Positions 11,416 to 22,779 of a stretch of 64,000 bases of DNA are shown in pieces. The notes beneath the pieces were generated by a model. That model worked only from the letters and a program-made list of their open reading frames with translations, ran no database searches and was not told the origin of the DNA. Every line of letters starts with the position of its first letter. Position 1 is the first letter of the stretch. The stretch covers positions 2,232,001 through 2,296,000 of the forward strand of contig OZ004589.1 in the NCBI GenBank assembly GCA_963924555.1, in the 5' to 3' direction. A program made the position numbers and the translations under genes. This stretch comes from Crambe crambe. Lineage: Eukaryota > Porifera > Demospongiae > Poecilosclerida > Crambeidae.

Positions 11416-11958
11416 AGGGGAAAATATTTCTGTGAAATGTAGGGATGTAGCTACCATTGCTCAAAAAAGTATGCAAACAAGGGTAGGGATGAACTGTATG
11501 CTGTGGCTGTACGTCCAGCAACCGGATACTATTTTCAGAGCTATAGGTCCGGCAGTGCTGGGACTTTGCCTTAGGGAGCCGCTCCCTAAGGCTCAGCCCT
11601 TTGGGCCTGCACTGCAAGCTGGGCGAGTGTTGCCTAGCCTTGGAGTCACAACAGTGCGTGAATAGTACATCCCATACACCTAACGCTTGCTGCGCTCGCT
11701 CCCTTGCAGGAGCCGTTATAATACATAGGCCAACAAAGCTGGCCTATGTAGACTGCCGGACCTATAGTCCTGCTAATAGCATCTGGCTGCCGGACGTATA
11801 GCCACTTTGTTAACTGTAAGCTTCAGTGTAGCTACATATGTATATGTAGGGATTGTTGGCTGGATATACAGAACAAAGATTGACCCCCTTCATCCCTATT
11901 ACTTTTTTGAACAATGGTAGCTACATCCCTGCATTTTTTTTTTCACAAAAAAGATTCC
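11416..11958. mobile_element. Diverged copy of the 4632-4928 MITE, split by nested elements
   Basis: The left part (GTAGGGATG, GCTCAAAAAAGTA) and right part (TGTAGGGATTGTTGGCTGGA, ACTTTTTTGA) match the two arms of the palindromic MITE at 4632-4928. They are separated by about 300 bp of unrelated inverted-repeat DNA. Confidence 0.6.
11507..11801. mobile_element. Two nested inverted-repeat elements
   Basis: The outer repeats CTGTACGTCCAGCAACCGGA and the complement of GGCTGCCGGACGTATAG bound an inner pair, CTATAGGTCCGGCAG (11,541) and CTGCCGGACCTATAG (about 11,767). Inside are 'gcgctcgctcccttgcagg' and an exact mirror CCTTAGGGAGCCGCTCCCTA. No coding capacity. Confidence 0.5.
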
Positions 11959-12167
11959 CCTCCCCCCCCCCCCCCCCCCCCCCCTCATATCAGTAACTTA
12001 TATAGCTAGTTATTTCTGTATAATAAAAAGCAATAGCTAGCTAATTCACTCACATGAACCCTGACATCGGACTACCAAAAGTGTAGCACTCACAAAAAGG
12101 AAAGAAAACATGACCACTTTTCATAGGCACGGGAGTATGGCAAATAAGTGGGTAAAACAATAGATAC

Positions 12168-12197
12168 TAGCCTCGTACTAGCCTGGGTACGAGGCTA
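12168..12197. repeat. Minimal copy of the TAGCCTCGTACC foldback MITE
   Basis: TAGCCTCGTAC is followed directly by its complement TAGCCTGGGTACGAGGCTA with almost no loop. Related ends occur at 31,926, 37,051 and 38,060. Confidence 0.6.
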
Positions 12198-12370
12198 TTA
12201 TATACTTTTTTTTCTTTTTCGTGTATAGTAGCATTAATTTAATTGAGGCAAACCATAGATACTATATACTGCGCACCCTGGATAGGAAAATGGAATTTTT
12301 CCAGTGGTCACATCCGCTTTCGGGGGCGTGGGCGTGCAGCTGCTTTATTTAAATAGTATCTGATAGCTAG

Positions 12371-13341
12371 ATGGATCCTGACGCTATCCTGCGTTTTAAT
12401 AACATATTGGAGGAAGTTACAAAACAAGAAGAGTTCAGTCTTGACACTCCAGTAAACAAAAGTATCTTGAAAGATATAGAGGACATTAAAAGCAGGGCAG
12501 AGAAGCCCCTTTTGCTATTTACAACCTTAGAAAGGGAATGTTCGGAAATTATCAGCAAAGGAGGCAGTCTACATTCGGTTGAACTATTAAAGAAAAGAAG
12601 TATTCCTAGGTTTCATAGGTTTAGGACATACAAGCTTCCAGAAATCTTGAGAAAGTTTCCATCCTTGCCAACAGGTCCTTTCCTTTGGCAAATTGTTGCA
12701 GAAAAGATATTTTTGTCATTTTTCAAGGCTCCTGCTCGAACACAAAGTATGCAGCGACAAAGGTGTCTAGATGACATCGAAAAGAATGCCATTCGATATG
12801 CATCTGGGTATGTATTGAGGAAGCTTATGAAGAAATATAGCAAGGATGATTCAGCAAAGATTAAGGAATGTATTAACTCATTAATTCATGATCCAACAGA
12901 CTTAGACCATCTTGAAGATGTGGATGCGGGGAATACACAAGGGTTTGGTTGACCAAAACTGACAGAGGTGGTGTGCTACATGTGACAGATGAAGCATTTT
13001 GGCTGTTTTGTGAGATTGAAATCGTGATTTATGACAAGTTGATGGAGTGCTTTGCAGGAGAAGAACGTTCTGTGGCTAGTCTGATTGCAACAGCAACTGC
13101 AGACTCTGATATACAGTTTATTTGGTCTGAAATAAACAACATAGAAGATGAGTATCACCACCTTGCTCAGTGCCTCTTAACATCTATCGTGCAGGAATGG
13201 ATTATCTTGCGAGGGCATTCTCTCCGCAACAGATTCATGGAAAATTACAAGGTATTGAGTATGACTAAAGCCAAACAAGGGAAGAAAAGCCTACGAAAAG
13301 AACTCAAGCGGAATGAGTCTTCTTCAAAAGAAGAGAAGTGA
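12371..13341 (+). pseudogene. P-element companion protein, copy 1 (one frameshift)
   Basis: Two overlapping frames (12,371-12,952 and 12,949-13,341; 193 and 130 codons) read as one protein if a single indel near 12,940-12,955 is corrected. Conserved blocks shared with the companion of the intact element (28,645-29,841, minus) are NAIRYASGYVLRKLMKK, DRGGVLHVTDEAFWLFCEIE, IWSEINNIEDEY and WIILRGHSLRNRFMENYK, ending in a basic tail KAKQGKKSLRKELKRN. The AGYxxRxL...RGGL pattern resembles a C-terminal module in several transposon proteins, but I know no named function. The N-terminus is shorter than in copy 2. It lies convergent to the transposase. Confidence 0.6.
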
Positions 13342-13383
13342 TATAATATTATGGTACAGGCCATGTTAGCTACTATCAATATT

Positions 13384-16343
13384 ATTATCATAATTTCTTT
13401 TTCTTCTTTTTGTGTAATGGTTGGAACAGTTCTTCAATATCATTAGAGTCAAAATCAAGCATTCGCTTTACACTGCTACTCCCTCCAAGGGCCATTGAAC
13501 GACCAACCCTTATTGCCTGAGTATTCTCAATAAACCTCTTGGCAGTAGGGTTATCACTTCTTCCTCCTCTCATCCTCTGTTTGCCAAAGAAGGCTTCAAG
13601 AGGGTCCTGATTAAATCTCTCACTGAGTATGAAGCATCCTTTGCTACCACTGCTCAGAAGAGACTCGGCTAGTTCAGTGAAGGAATAAACTGCAAGTATA
13701 GGTTACAGCTAATATAGTTAGCTATTATAATTATTTAGAAATAAGTACCTGTCATACGTACACCATAAAGTGTCTCATCTGGAAGGAGCATGCAGTTCTT
13801 TTCTTTGTCAGATAATTCAGGTAGTGCTTTCACTGATTCATCCCATTCCTTCAAGTATTCCAAAAAAGGTCGTCTTTAGCCACTATAATTATGATGCATG
13901 GTTTGACATAATAATTGTACGTATTACTATTTACCACATCACACCTTAAGCCTGGAATCCTTTGGGCTAAAATATCCCCTGAGATCAGGTTTTTTCTTCT
14001 CCTTGGCCTCCTTCAAATTACGTGTATTCATACAGTCAAAAAACTTGTCAAATGTTCGACAGAATCTCTCTGTTTCCACTGTCATTTTCCACACATAATT
14101 TTCTGGCTCAAGCTCCCTCATTGAAGCAAATGAATCCGCTACAGATTTGCTGAGAACCTATAAAACAAGTGAATAATGTAATTAAAAAGGCGATACATTA
14201 GCTAGTACCTGAGCTGCGAGTCGCACATTCACGAGTAGGATGTCAACTTCAGATGCTCTAATTTGAGTCTCTTGCCAATGTACAATCCTGTCTCACTTTG
14301 TGTTCTTTCATATAGTTTAACAAGATGGTACCACATTATCTTTTGTCCATTAATCTAAAGACTTAAAATATTAATATTAATAGCTATGTAGATATCATTG
14401 CATTACCATCAGATTCCGAGTTCCTTTCTCTGTAGAATTTGCCCATGCATTTCTTGTTGTTTTTATAAGATGCGGGACATCAGAAAAAAAAAAATGAATT
14501 TTCCAGATCTATTTATATTTGGGGTTTTATAAACTACTCCTTCCTTCATGTATGTCTTGTGCCTGTGATCTCGGAAAAATTTTCTGTTGGGTTTCGCACC
14601 ATCACACACAAAAGCAACGACGTGAAGTCCAATTTGCTCAATGCGTCGTGTTGCTTCCCAAATGATAGCATTTAAATCAATTCCCACAACACCTGTGTTA
14701 TAGCTAGATGGATTAAAATATGACTACATTTTAGCTAAGTGTTATTACCTGATGTAGGAAACTGTGCATAGGGAAAATTCAACCTGATAAATATTCCTCG
14801 AATCATCAGTGTCAACATATGGGTTGCAATTTCATTATTATTGCTGTTTTTACACCGCTGCTCAAACGACCTTATCTTGTTATTAAAATCGCCAACATCA
14901 ACAAATCCAATAATTTTCCCATTTCTATCAAACACTAAATCTTCATGTATTTTCATCTCATCAAATACAATGCTAACACTTCTATGGAATAATTTAATAA
15001 ATAATATAATTACATATTATGATAATCATAATACCTCTTCCAATCATGCTTCAATTCTTTAATATTTGCTTCCTCCATTAAAAAAGCATCAACTTCTATT
15101 TGAAATCCAGGTTGTGATTTGAAGAAATGTGTATAATCACGTAATGTCCGTTTAGATGGAAGAGTAATAAAACCGGAGTCACGCATTATATCATAGGTTT
15201 TAGATGACGTAAGTGCAATATTTAAACACCATCGAATAAACAATGGATGCCATCTTCGTCCTGTATTCCCTTTCACACTCATTGCAGAAACCTAATTACA
15301 TGTAAATTCCATATGTAAGAGTCTGTTAAAACAGCTATTAACTAACTTGTTGATCCCAAAATACTCTTTTGAAATTCTGCACAGGTAATTTCTTCATTTC
15401 ACCATCATGACTCTTCATTATACTTTAAAAATCATCCTCAAGCTCTTTTGTGACTTCAACACCATGCTTCTCAGTTAGATTCTTAAACCTTTTTTTCCAT
15501 CTTTGTATCTGCCTTTCCTTATTATACAATACTTCCTTCATCCTTAACATTCTTGCTCTCTTTTGTGGTGAACGCATGTAGCGTAGGTTGGTTGTACTGG
15601 TCAACACTGAATTTTTCTTCCTGGTGTAACTGGAATGCATAGCCCACAAATTACAACGGTACTTGTGGCACTCTGCACATGACACCTCTTTGATCAACAA
15701 TTCACATTTTGTATGTCTGACAGTGCAAGGGTAAAGATTGCCATCCATAGTTACACAATTAATGGTTATCCAGATAACACACGAGTTCTTTATTGGGGGA
15801 CAAAAATTTTCCTGTACGCAATTCTGCCATCTTAACAAAATTGGCATCAGGATTCCCTGCACACACATTATGACTCATTATGAGCGAGAGCAACACCTTG
15901 AATGTATCAAATGTCAGTGTGCTAGGGATGTCAAAGAGGGCTGAACACTGTATTGGGTTAACCATTTGGCTATGTATATGGACCATCCATGTTAAGTCCA
16001 AATGCACAATCAATGACTTTGTTATAACTATAGGCTTAGTAGAAGGATGCTTTTGACGATGCAATCTAATAATCCTCAGTTCTGTCAAACTCTCATTCAT
16101 TTGAAATACCCAATCAGGTGAAAAAGATTGTGATTGTAAGTGAAGAAGAAAACCTTGAAGGGTATCAGAAGTACACTAAAATAGAACAGTGACAAGATAT
16201 CAAGTAAAACAAGTCTGATATGCTGTCATAATACCTTAACAGCATAAGTTTCTTTCCTCTTCTTTGGGGGGGGGGGGGGGGGGGGGGGCTAAATGTGACT
16301 TGCTTCTTGATTCATGCCCCTTCTTTCCTCGTTTACCAGGCAT
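13384..16343 (-). pseudogene. P-superfamily transposase, copy 1, inactivated
   Basis: Minus-strand exons from ATG 16,343 (MPGKRGKKGHESRSK) to a stop at about 13,388. Recognised blocks: HTKCELLIKEVSCAECHKYR; a basic coiled region (RMKEVLYNKERQIQRWKKRF); GRRWHPLFIRWCLNIALTSS; LPSKRTLRDYTHFFKSQPGF; DEMKIHEDLVFDRNGKIIGF (catalytic Asp region); VAFVCDGAKPNRKFFRDH (second Asp); TERFCRTFDKFFDCMN; and the C-terminal MRGGRSDNPTAKRFIENTQA typical of P/THAP9-like proteins. Damage: an in-frame TAA near 15,424, a frameshift near 15,800 and an unstable 23-G run (16,266-16,288) in exon 1 that would encode poly-proline. No THAP zinc finger was found at the N-terminus. Several middle exons are short or unclear. 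Confidence 0.7.
16266..16288. repeat. 23-G run within P transposase exon 1
   Basis: Read on the minus strand it is a C23 run, which encodes polyproline if in frame. Its length is slip-prone, so the downstream frame cannot be trusted. Confidence 0.9.
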
Positions 16344-16344
16344 T

Positions 16345-17060
16345 ATAGCTACAGGTGTAATATTTTTTATGTTTATTTTTATGCCCCTATTTTCTAAGCA
16401 CTTCTGAGACACCTGCTATTCTTACCCCCCTAACTTTATTATGTCATAACTGGATCTCAATTTATGATTATGTTCAATACAGCAGCTCAAAGTACTTGTT
16501 GGATTATGTGTGCAATTTGCTATGTCCTAATTGGAACAAGTTTGTAAAAAATATACCTAAAATAAATAGAAGAAAGAATAATGACTAGATTACTTCATGC
16601 ATATCTGTGGGGGAAAACTTTCATGCATGTATTTTGGACAATGATAAAAGAGTTCTATGGATTAATATGCAGATTGTGGTACTTCACATTCCATTACGAT
16701 AATAATAGTCCCACAATTTTATTTGGGGGGGGGGGGGGGGAGACAATTATTATTTTCAGGGTAAATGTTCCTGATGACTTACTTCAATGGAAGGGGAAGT
16801 CCCAGGAGGTGAAAGTAGAAGTGACCTTTTCTTGCTAGTAGGAGGATGGGAAAATCGAGGACGATGGAAATAGCAGTCATCAAAACCTGGAAGAGATCAT
16901 TTCATTTGGTTTTAGCGAATTTCTTAAGCATGTATAGGACTAGAGGAAGGGGGCGAGAGAGAGAGGGGGAGGGGTTTGAGAGTGAAAGAGAGGAGGGAGA
17001 GGGAATGAAAATGGAAGGAAAGGAGTAAGGAGGGAGGGAAAGTGAAAGAAGAAAGACAAA
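16345..17060. other. Low-complexity, gene-free stretch
   Basis: It contains a 16-G run (16,725-16,740) and a purine-rich GA tract at about 16,935-17,045 (gggcgagagagagaggggga). Open frames here are products of low complexity. Confidence 0.6.
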
Positions 17061-17066
17061 TAAGTC

Positions 17067-17568
17067 TCATCTACATACATTACCTATATTAAAGTCACCC
17101 TTTGGCAGTTGTGAACACACATGATCAGTTGTGACATGAGAGAAGCTGTCCAAACCAAAACTGTCCGATTCTTTTTCATCACTCATTGCAATGCTGGGTC
17201 TGGGGCTGCTGTCTCTCAGTGACCCTCTGACACTAGTGAGCTGTTTGGTAGTCAGTCTATAGGGATTACTCTCCATATCACTTTGTAATTCAGTGACAGC
17301 AGAGAATGAGAAAGGATGCTTATTCAGAGTACTGATGGATGTGCAGGGGTTATTTGATGGTATGGAGATTGCTATTGATGCTGGGGCTAGTGGACGCTGA
17401 TGAAAGAGAGGGATCTAAATTTAATGCTGAAGAATTGTTGAATGAGGTTGACAGTTGATTGGGAGATGGATTACAGTTAGATGTGCTGGGAGAGTTTGTT
17501 GATGAATCAGGTATGACTTCATACACGTTGCAGCCTGCAGAAGTATGCAGTGCTGGTGTCTCCATCAT
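17067..17568 (-). CDS. Candidate Ser/Thr-rich exons, function unknown
   Basis: Two minus-strand open stretches (17,568-17,350 and 17,276-17,067) encode Ser/Asn/Pro-rich sequence (VIPDSSTNSPSTSNCNPSPN) and a moderately charged stretch (SIAMSDEKESDSFGLDSF). They could be the 3' exons of the death-domain gene upstream, since a phase-1 acceptor exists at TTCTGCAG near 17,535, but no splice chain was proven. No domain is visible. Either an intrinsically disordered tail or a chance open frame is possible. Confidence 0.3.
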
Positions 17569-18366
17569 AAGTGTTGGGGACCATAATTATGAACACTACT
17601 GGTCTCCTCAACCCTAGAAGAAAAAAAATAGAAATCACAATTACATTTACGACCTTAAGTAGTCACCTATACCAGTCAGAGCAGCATGTAGTGGCATCAC
17701 TATCAGATTCTGTTTCTCAGTCGACCCTTTACCGACTTACTATTACAGCTTGGTAAAGGGTTGCTGACATGATGAGAGGGAGCTGGGCATGGGAAATGAA
17801 GTTGTGTGCTCCGTACGGAGGTTGTTGCTCCATGATGGTGGCTCACTCCCTATCTTCAACAACCTATTTCACAAACTGCTTCACATTTGAAGGATTATGG
17901 CTTTGATCTCTGAATATGGCAACCCAAGAACTTCATCAAGATCCCTTATTGTTGTAGAGGTCAATCTTTCTTATAAAAAAAAAGAAACACACTTTCAACT
18001 GCCAAAATTGGACTGGGGGTCCACTTTTTTCCCAGTCCACTTTTGGTGTGACAGGACCAATTGTCCCATCTGGTAGTTGACTCACGATATAGCATGATGC
18101 TACAACAAGAACTGCATGAAGCCACAGTGGAAGCCCTGAAAGAAGAAGACTAGTAATAAATCACACCACCTCCACTTAGTGCACCAAGTATATACAGTGT
18201 CCCAAGCTGGTACTAGAGTACCAAGAACATAATTGTAAGCCCAGCACTGGAGCTATTACTTCACAAATGAGTAGTGCTAATGGCAAACCATGATGATGGA
18301 AGCACGACAATTCAAAAAAGCCAATCATTTTGTGAAGGCACTAGCTAGGGATGTAGAGAAAAGTAT

Positions 18367-18385
18367 CCCCCCCCCCCCCCCCCCC
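18367..18385. repeat. poly-C run, 19 bases
   Basis: Homopolymer C19 in a gene-free interval (17,760-18,890) that otherwise shows no supported gene. Confidence 0.9.
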
Positions 18386-18898
18386 AATAGAAAACACTAG
18401 TGGGACCTCCGATGAAGGACACTCTGAAAGAAGAGAAACTTCTAAATGAAGGACAATCTAAAAAATACACCTTGTACAAATAACTTCTAAATGAGGATGA
18501 CCTCTCGAAAAAATGATTGTGTGTCCATTTTTGGAGGTTCCGTTGATTTTGAGTATGTGGAATAAGAAAAACAGATTTGAGATAAAAACAACGAAAAACA
18601 ACTAATATGTCTTTGACCTAAAGCTAATGTCCATTTCACCTTATACCACGACCACCAGCTGTATAGAATAAGTTAAAGATAAGCAACTTGAGAGGCAGAG
18701 CCACAGAATATCATTAATTAGCTGTAAAAACGATATAATGAAAAATGGAATACATAGCTATACACCGCAAAAAATGGAATTGTTATTTTAACAAACTTGA
18801 TTAGTTAGGTGGGATGAAATCTGTCAAAATGACACTGAAAACTGTTAGCTAGCAATGATTAATTGCCTTCTATCTATAGCTATAGTTTAACAACTAAC

Positions 18899-20636
18899 CT
18901 TTGGGGTGTTTTTTAGCGATTGTACGAGCAAGAGCATTGTTTACAGGTTGTACAGCATTTGCCAAAGTCCTCCAATTTGGTTTGCCAAATTTATGCACAT
19001 CATAATTCTTCTTGAGCCAATCAGCTACGGCATCATTGAGTGCCATTTGAACATTTCCCATACGGTTTGCTTTGAAAATTCCGATATTACCAGCCTTGAT
19101 CCCAAGTTTTTGTGCAAACCCTTCCCATTGGCCAGCCAGTTCACCAACTTCATCCATCACCTCTGCTATATCATCTATTTCTGGATCACAAAAATTATCT
19201 GTTGGCAGGTGTACGTATGTATATTATACATAGCTACATCACATTAAAAAACAACAACAAAACAACAAAAACAACAACAAAACAACAAAAACAACAACAA
19301 AACAACAACAAAACAACAAAAACAACAACAAACTACACAGCCATACATACTCACTTAATGTTCGAGAGTCATCAATTTCTTTAACAACATCCTCCCAATC
19401 ACGATCATCTGCAATTATTATCAGGGTGTTTATTATGGAGTTAATGTATGCCAGGCTGACTTAATAGCTAGTCACAAGAGATCACTTACCCTCTTCTTCT
19501 GAAGATTGTCCTTGATCATTATCTAATAATGAGGAGACAGTCAGTTTAGCTTAATATTACACTTGGCATTTACCTTCTTTTTCATCTTGAGCATGATCTG
19601 ATGAAAAAGGGTGTAAAGTCAGGTATGTAGCTAGCTAATCATAATAATAATTAATTTTATTATAGCTAATACTATTCACTGACGTAATGCTGTATACAAA
19701 AGTGTAGCTACTAAAAGGAGTGATTGTCTTAAGTATGCGCTAGCACTCTCTATGTAGCTAAGGATGGCAGGTCAAAGGTCATAAGACTGTACAAACTCAA
19801 AACATGTCTACCATATTCAAGAAACTACAGTGAGTCAATAGCTACATCTTCATACAAGAGAAATAAAATTCAAGAGAGTCTTTATCAATTTCTTTGAGCA
19901 ATTTTTGTTGTATTTTCATTATTGCTAATGCAGACAATCTTGTGGTGATCTTGCAATACAAATCCAGAACAGCAAAACCAAAAATTTACATAGCCTCCTT
20001 TCAAGTAGCCCAACTCCAAAGCCATTTGAAAGGAGGCTATGTAAATTTGGTTTTGCTGTTCATGTTGCAAGATCACTGCAATCTGCTGTACGCTACTGGC
20101 GGTATAGTTTAGCATTGTGCCTGAGGGCAATAACAAAGTTTAGTAGACAACCAGCTAGTAGGGGTAGTTCGTTCCTAGATCCACCAATCCTTATTCTAAC
20201 AAAAGTATTCTGATATAAGGCATCAAAACAAGAATTATATATGCATAGTTCATAGAGTGCAGAGGGTTTAGCACTACTCAGTTTTTCAAGTAGCTTATTA
20301 AGCCAGGATTCTCTTGTTAAAAAACAAACAAACAAAAAACGTTGCTAGCTATACTTCTGAGCTCAGAGTTGGAGGAAATGGTGGTAATCACCTTTTCTTA
20401 CCTTAGCTACATATTTGCAAAATCAAATTTCACTTCACCTTTATGGCTAGACTACTGTAACAGCTAGCTGTACCTTAAATGAACTATAGATAATTATGCA
20501 TGGTTTCATCATGCTGCTATTACCCACAGAAAGGGAGTACACATATGAAGCTATAGATTGCTAGCTACCTGTAGTCATTATAGGGCACTTAATTACCTTG
20601 TTCCATCATTGGAGTGTCTCTGTTACCTGATGCCAT
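18899..20636 (-). CDS. Death-domain protein with phase-1 micro-exons
   Basis: Minus-strand exons: 20,636-20,597 (start, MASGNRDTPMMEQ), 19,597-19,574 (24 nt), 19,522-19,490 (33 nt), 19,408-19,355 (54 nt), and 19,198-18,899 carrying a death domain. All junctions are phase 1, and each short exon begins by completing an Asp codon, giving an acidic Glu/Asp-rich linker. The large exon encodes DEVGELAGQWEGFAQKLGIK, the IGIFKANRMGNVQMALNDAV helices and ADWLKKNYDVHKFGKPNWRT followed by LANAV. This is the six-helix pattern of a death-fold domain, including the W in helix 5-6 (PNWRTLANAV). Such domains mediate homotypic assembly in apoptotic and innate signalling. The gene probably continues downstream of 18,899 (phase-1 donor GTTAGT). 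The specific partner or pathway cannot be told. Confidence 0.75.
19246..19335. repeat. (AACAACAAA)n simple repeat
   Basis: Tandem AAC/AACAAAA units inside an intron of the death-domain gene. Confidence 0.95.
19940..20095. mobile_element. Palindromic MITE in the death-domain gene's first intron
   Basis: Inverted arms share AAATTTACATAGCCTCCTTT and its complement, plus flanking CAGCAAAACCAAA and TTTGGTTTTGCTG, and TGATCTTGCAA with TTGCAAGATCA. The loop is short (about 20 nt). Confidence 0.65.
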
Positions 20637-20984
20637 TATGTGGCTTAGGGAAAGAACAACTTTGAGTTTAAGGTTTTAGTCTTGTATTAGGAGCAACCGC
20701 CCTTAAATGATAGTAGCTATCAGGAAATGACCTCAAATATTTCTTGATCATGTGATCTCATAACATTACATTATTCATTTATTGATTACCACCAGCTGCA
20801 TGCGTGCCTGTTACGGAGGCGGATTTAGGCAGTCTTCTTCCGTGTTCCAGAAGACGGTCAATTATTTTGGATATTAGGTAATCAATCAATCAAGCAATGT
20901 AAAGCCCAAAGGGCATATGCAAAATAAACGGGGGAAAAAAGAATGTCAAGTGACTGAGGGAGGCTACTCAGGTGTAACATAAAA

Positions 20985-21610
20985 ATGATTTATAACAAGT
21001 GATAAGTCAGGTTCTGATGATGACAGAGCAGAGAGGATCCTGTCCACATTCATGAGGGAGGAGTGAGTTGCGATATAGTGTTCAAAGTACGAATTGCCCT
21101 CCAAATCTGACACATCACATCGAGGGCAAGGGCTGGAACCATATGAGGGCCTGGTCAGCTCCCTATACAGGTTCTGTAAGGCAGTGGTGCCGGCTGTGCC
21201 TCTATCCAGGGCTGCGTCCCAGAGTTTTATCCGCTAGACTCCTTAGCAACCGCAGCTGCTATTCTGGTACTCGTGTGCTCTTGACAGGATGATAGTAGCA
21301 GTTCCATGTCTCTATTAGTCACTTCACTCTTCAGCTCAGCTGTAGAACACATCATCCCTAGGGTCTTCTTCACCAAGCCATCCAAACCCAGACGAGATTC
21401 AAGAAACTGGGACCCCTCTACGATCTGAAGTGGAACTTCACTGGGTGTGTCTCCCATGAGATGAGTGAGAAATAGATGACCGAGGGACTCTTCATTTGTG
21501 GATGCACGTTGGATGAAGAGGAGTTTCCGCTGTAGTATGCGTGCTGTCATTGAGGGCCACTCCAGAGCGAGTCTAGTAGCCCTGCCAGAGTGATGTTGGG
21601 GCAGTTTCAA
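20985..21610 (-). pseudogene. LINE (non-LTR) ORF2 C-terminal remnant
   Basis: The minus strand reads LPQHHSGRATRLALEWPSMT, then ARILQRKLLFIQRASTNEES, and after a shift LDRGTAGTTALQNLYRELTR, PSYGSSPCPRCDVSDLEGNS and YFEHYIATHSSL. This ordered trace fits the post-reverse-transcriptase C-terminal region of sponge LINE ORF2 proteins, which ends with a Cys/His cluster. The reverse transcriptase and endonuclease are absent, consistent with 5' truncation. The clade was not determined. Confidence 0.5.
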
Positions 21611-22779
21611 GATTCGACGGCCGATCTCAGCTTCGGCCGTCGGCGGCCGATTTCAGCTTCAGGTAAAGATCGTCAGCGCGTGCGCGAACTGATTTTAATT
21701 ATACAAGAATGACGTCAGCCAGTACAGTTTATTGCTGGCTAGCTACAAGCTACAGCTACTAGAAGCTTAGCTAGCTACAGGCTACTCGACCATCAGCACC
21801 AATGGGCGTAGCTAAGCAAAGGTGGGCGTGCCCCCGCGCGCGCAAGTGACAGGTGGAAGACTATCAATTTCAAGGGCTAGATCCGCCCATAGACACATAT
21901 TAGCCTTAAAAACTCAATACTAGCGCGTGCCGATTTTTGACCACATCCGGATATCCGTGTTGTCGAAGGAGCGGGTTTCCGCCATTGGGGGGTTGCTAAG
22001 GAAAATTCATGTAGTGTCAAAATGGAAGAGCGATAATTTTTGCGAGGCAAATAAGCTGTTAGCTAAGGGATGTTTTAATTTTGTGGTGATAAGAAACTAC
22101 AAAATTAGCCAGATAATGGAAGTAATAGGCAATTATACCGTATTTTTTACTCTTGGGCCCCTTTTTTGGCTCACTGGATATATTAAAAACCTGATAAAAT
22201 ACACCAAAATATCACCAATAATTATAGTGTGCTATGAAGTGAAAAATTACCTGCCTGGTTGCTTACAAGAGATACAATCACTGAAATAGTGGTATTCAAA
22301 GAGCATTCGTTGGGCCCCTTTCCTGACTTACCACTTTGAGTGTTGCAGTCTTCTTCCATGCTAACAGCTACATCATAGGCTGTAGTGTGCTAATGTTTAG
22401 AACTTCTTGCATTTACTGCAAGTATAATAAGGAAACTTGAGGTGTGAAATAGACACTGCATGGATAAATCAATGTTTCATAGTACCAGCCAATTGTAGAC
22501 GCGCGCGCCATTGCCCACGCACCGACAACACGGATGTTGTCATTTCTAAAGTACGGAGTTTCCAATCCCCGTAACAGTCTAATCGCCAGTGGACGTAATT
22601 AATTACCACGTATTAGCGATGACGTCATAAATTGTAGTCGAAAAACAGAAATTGTGCGGGTGTTTTGTATGGACTGTAACTGCCTCTTAGAAGCCGAAGA
22701 AGCAATATGGAGAGCACTTTCTGCTAAAGATGAAACCTAGGTAAGTATTACTGCACAGTAAACATTGTTGCAAGCTATA

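Larger units (their letters stand above)
12250..16345. mobile_element. P-superfamily element copy 1, decayed, two convergent genes
   Basis: The unit is defined by a plus-strand companion gene (12,371-13,341) and a minus-strand P-type transposase gene (13,384-16,343) meeting tail to tail with about 40 bp between them. This is the same layout as the intact copy at 25,055-29,970. A candidate left end lies near 12,254 (ATAGATACTATATACTGCGC, then a TGGATAGGAAAATGG motif reminiscent of the ACAGGATTGGAAAC terminal motif). I found no matching right end beyond 16,345, so the outer limits are uncertain. Confidence 0.6.

Noticed and set aside
17760-17960. Minus-strand stretch with LDEVLGLPYSEIKAI as a second death-fold domain
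   Set aside because: Only one helix-like segment is readable, with stops on either side; too weak to call.
19112-19384. Plus-strand frame rich in Gln/Asn/Thr-Lys repeats
   Set aside because: It is a product of the (AAC)n simple repeat in an intron of the death-domain gene.
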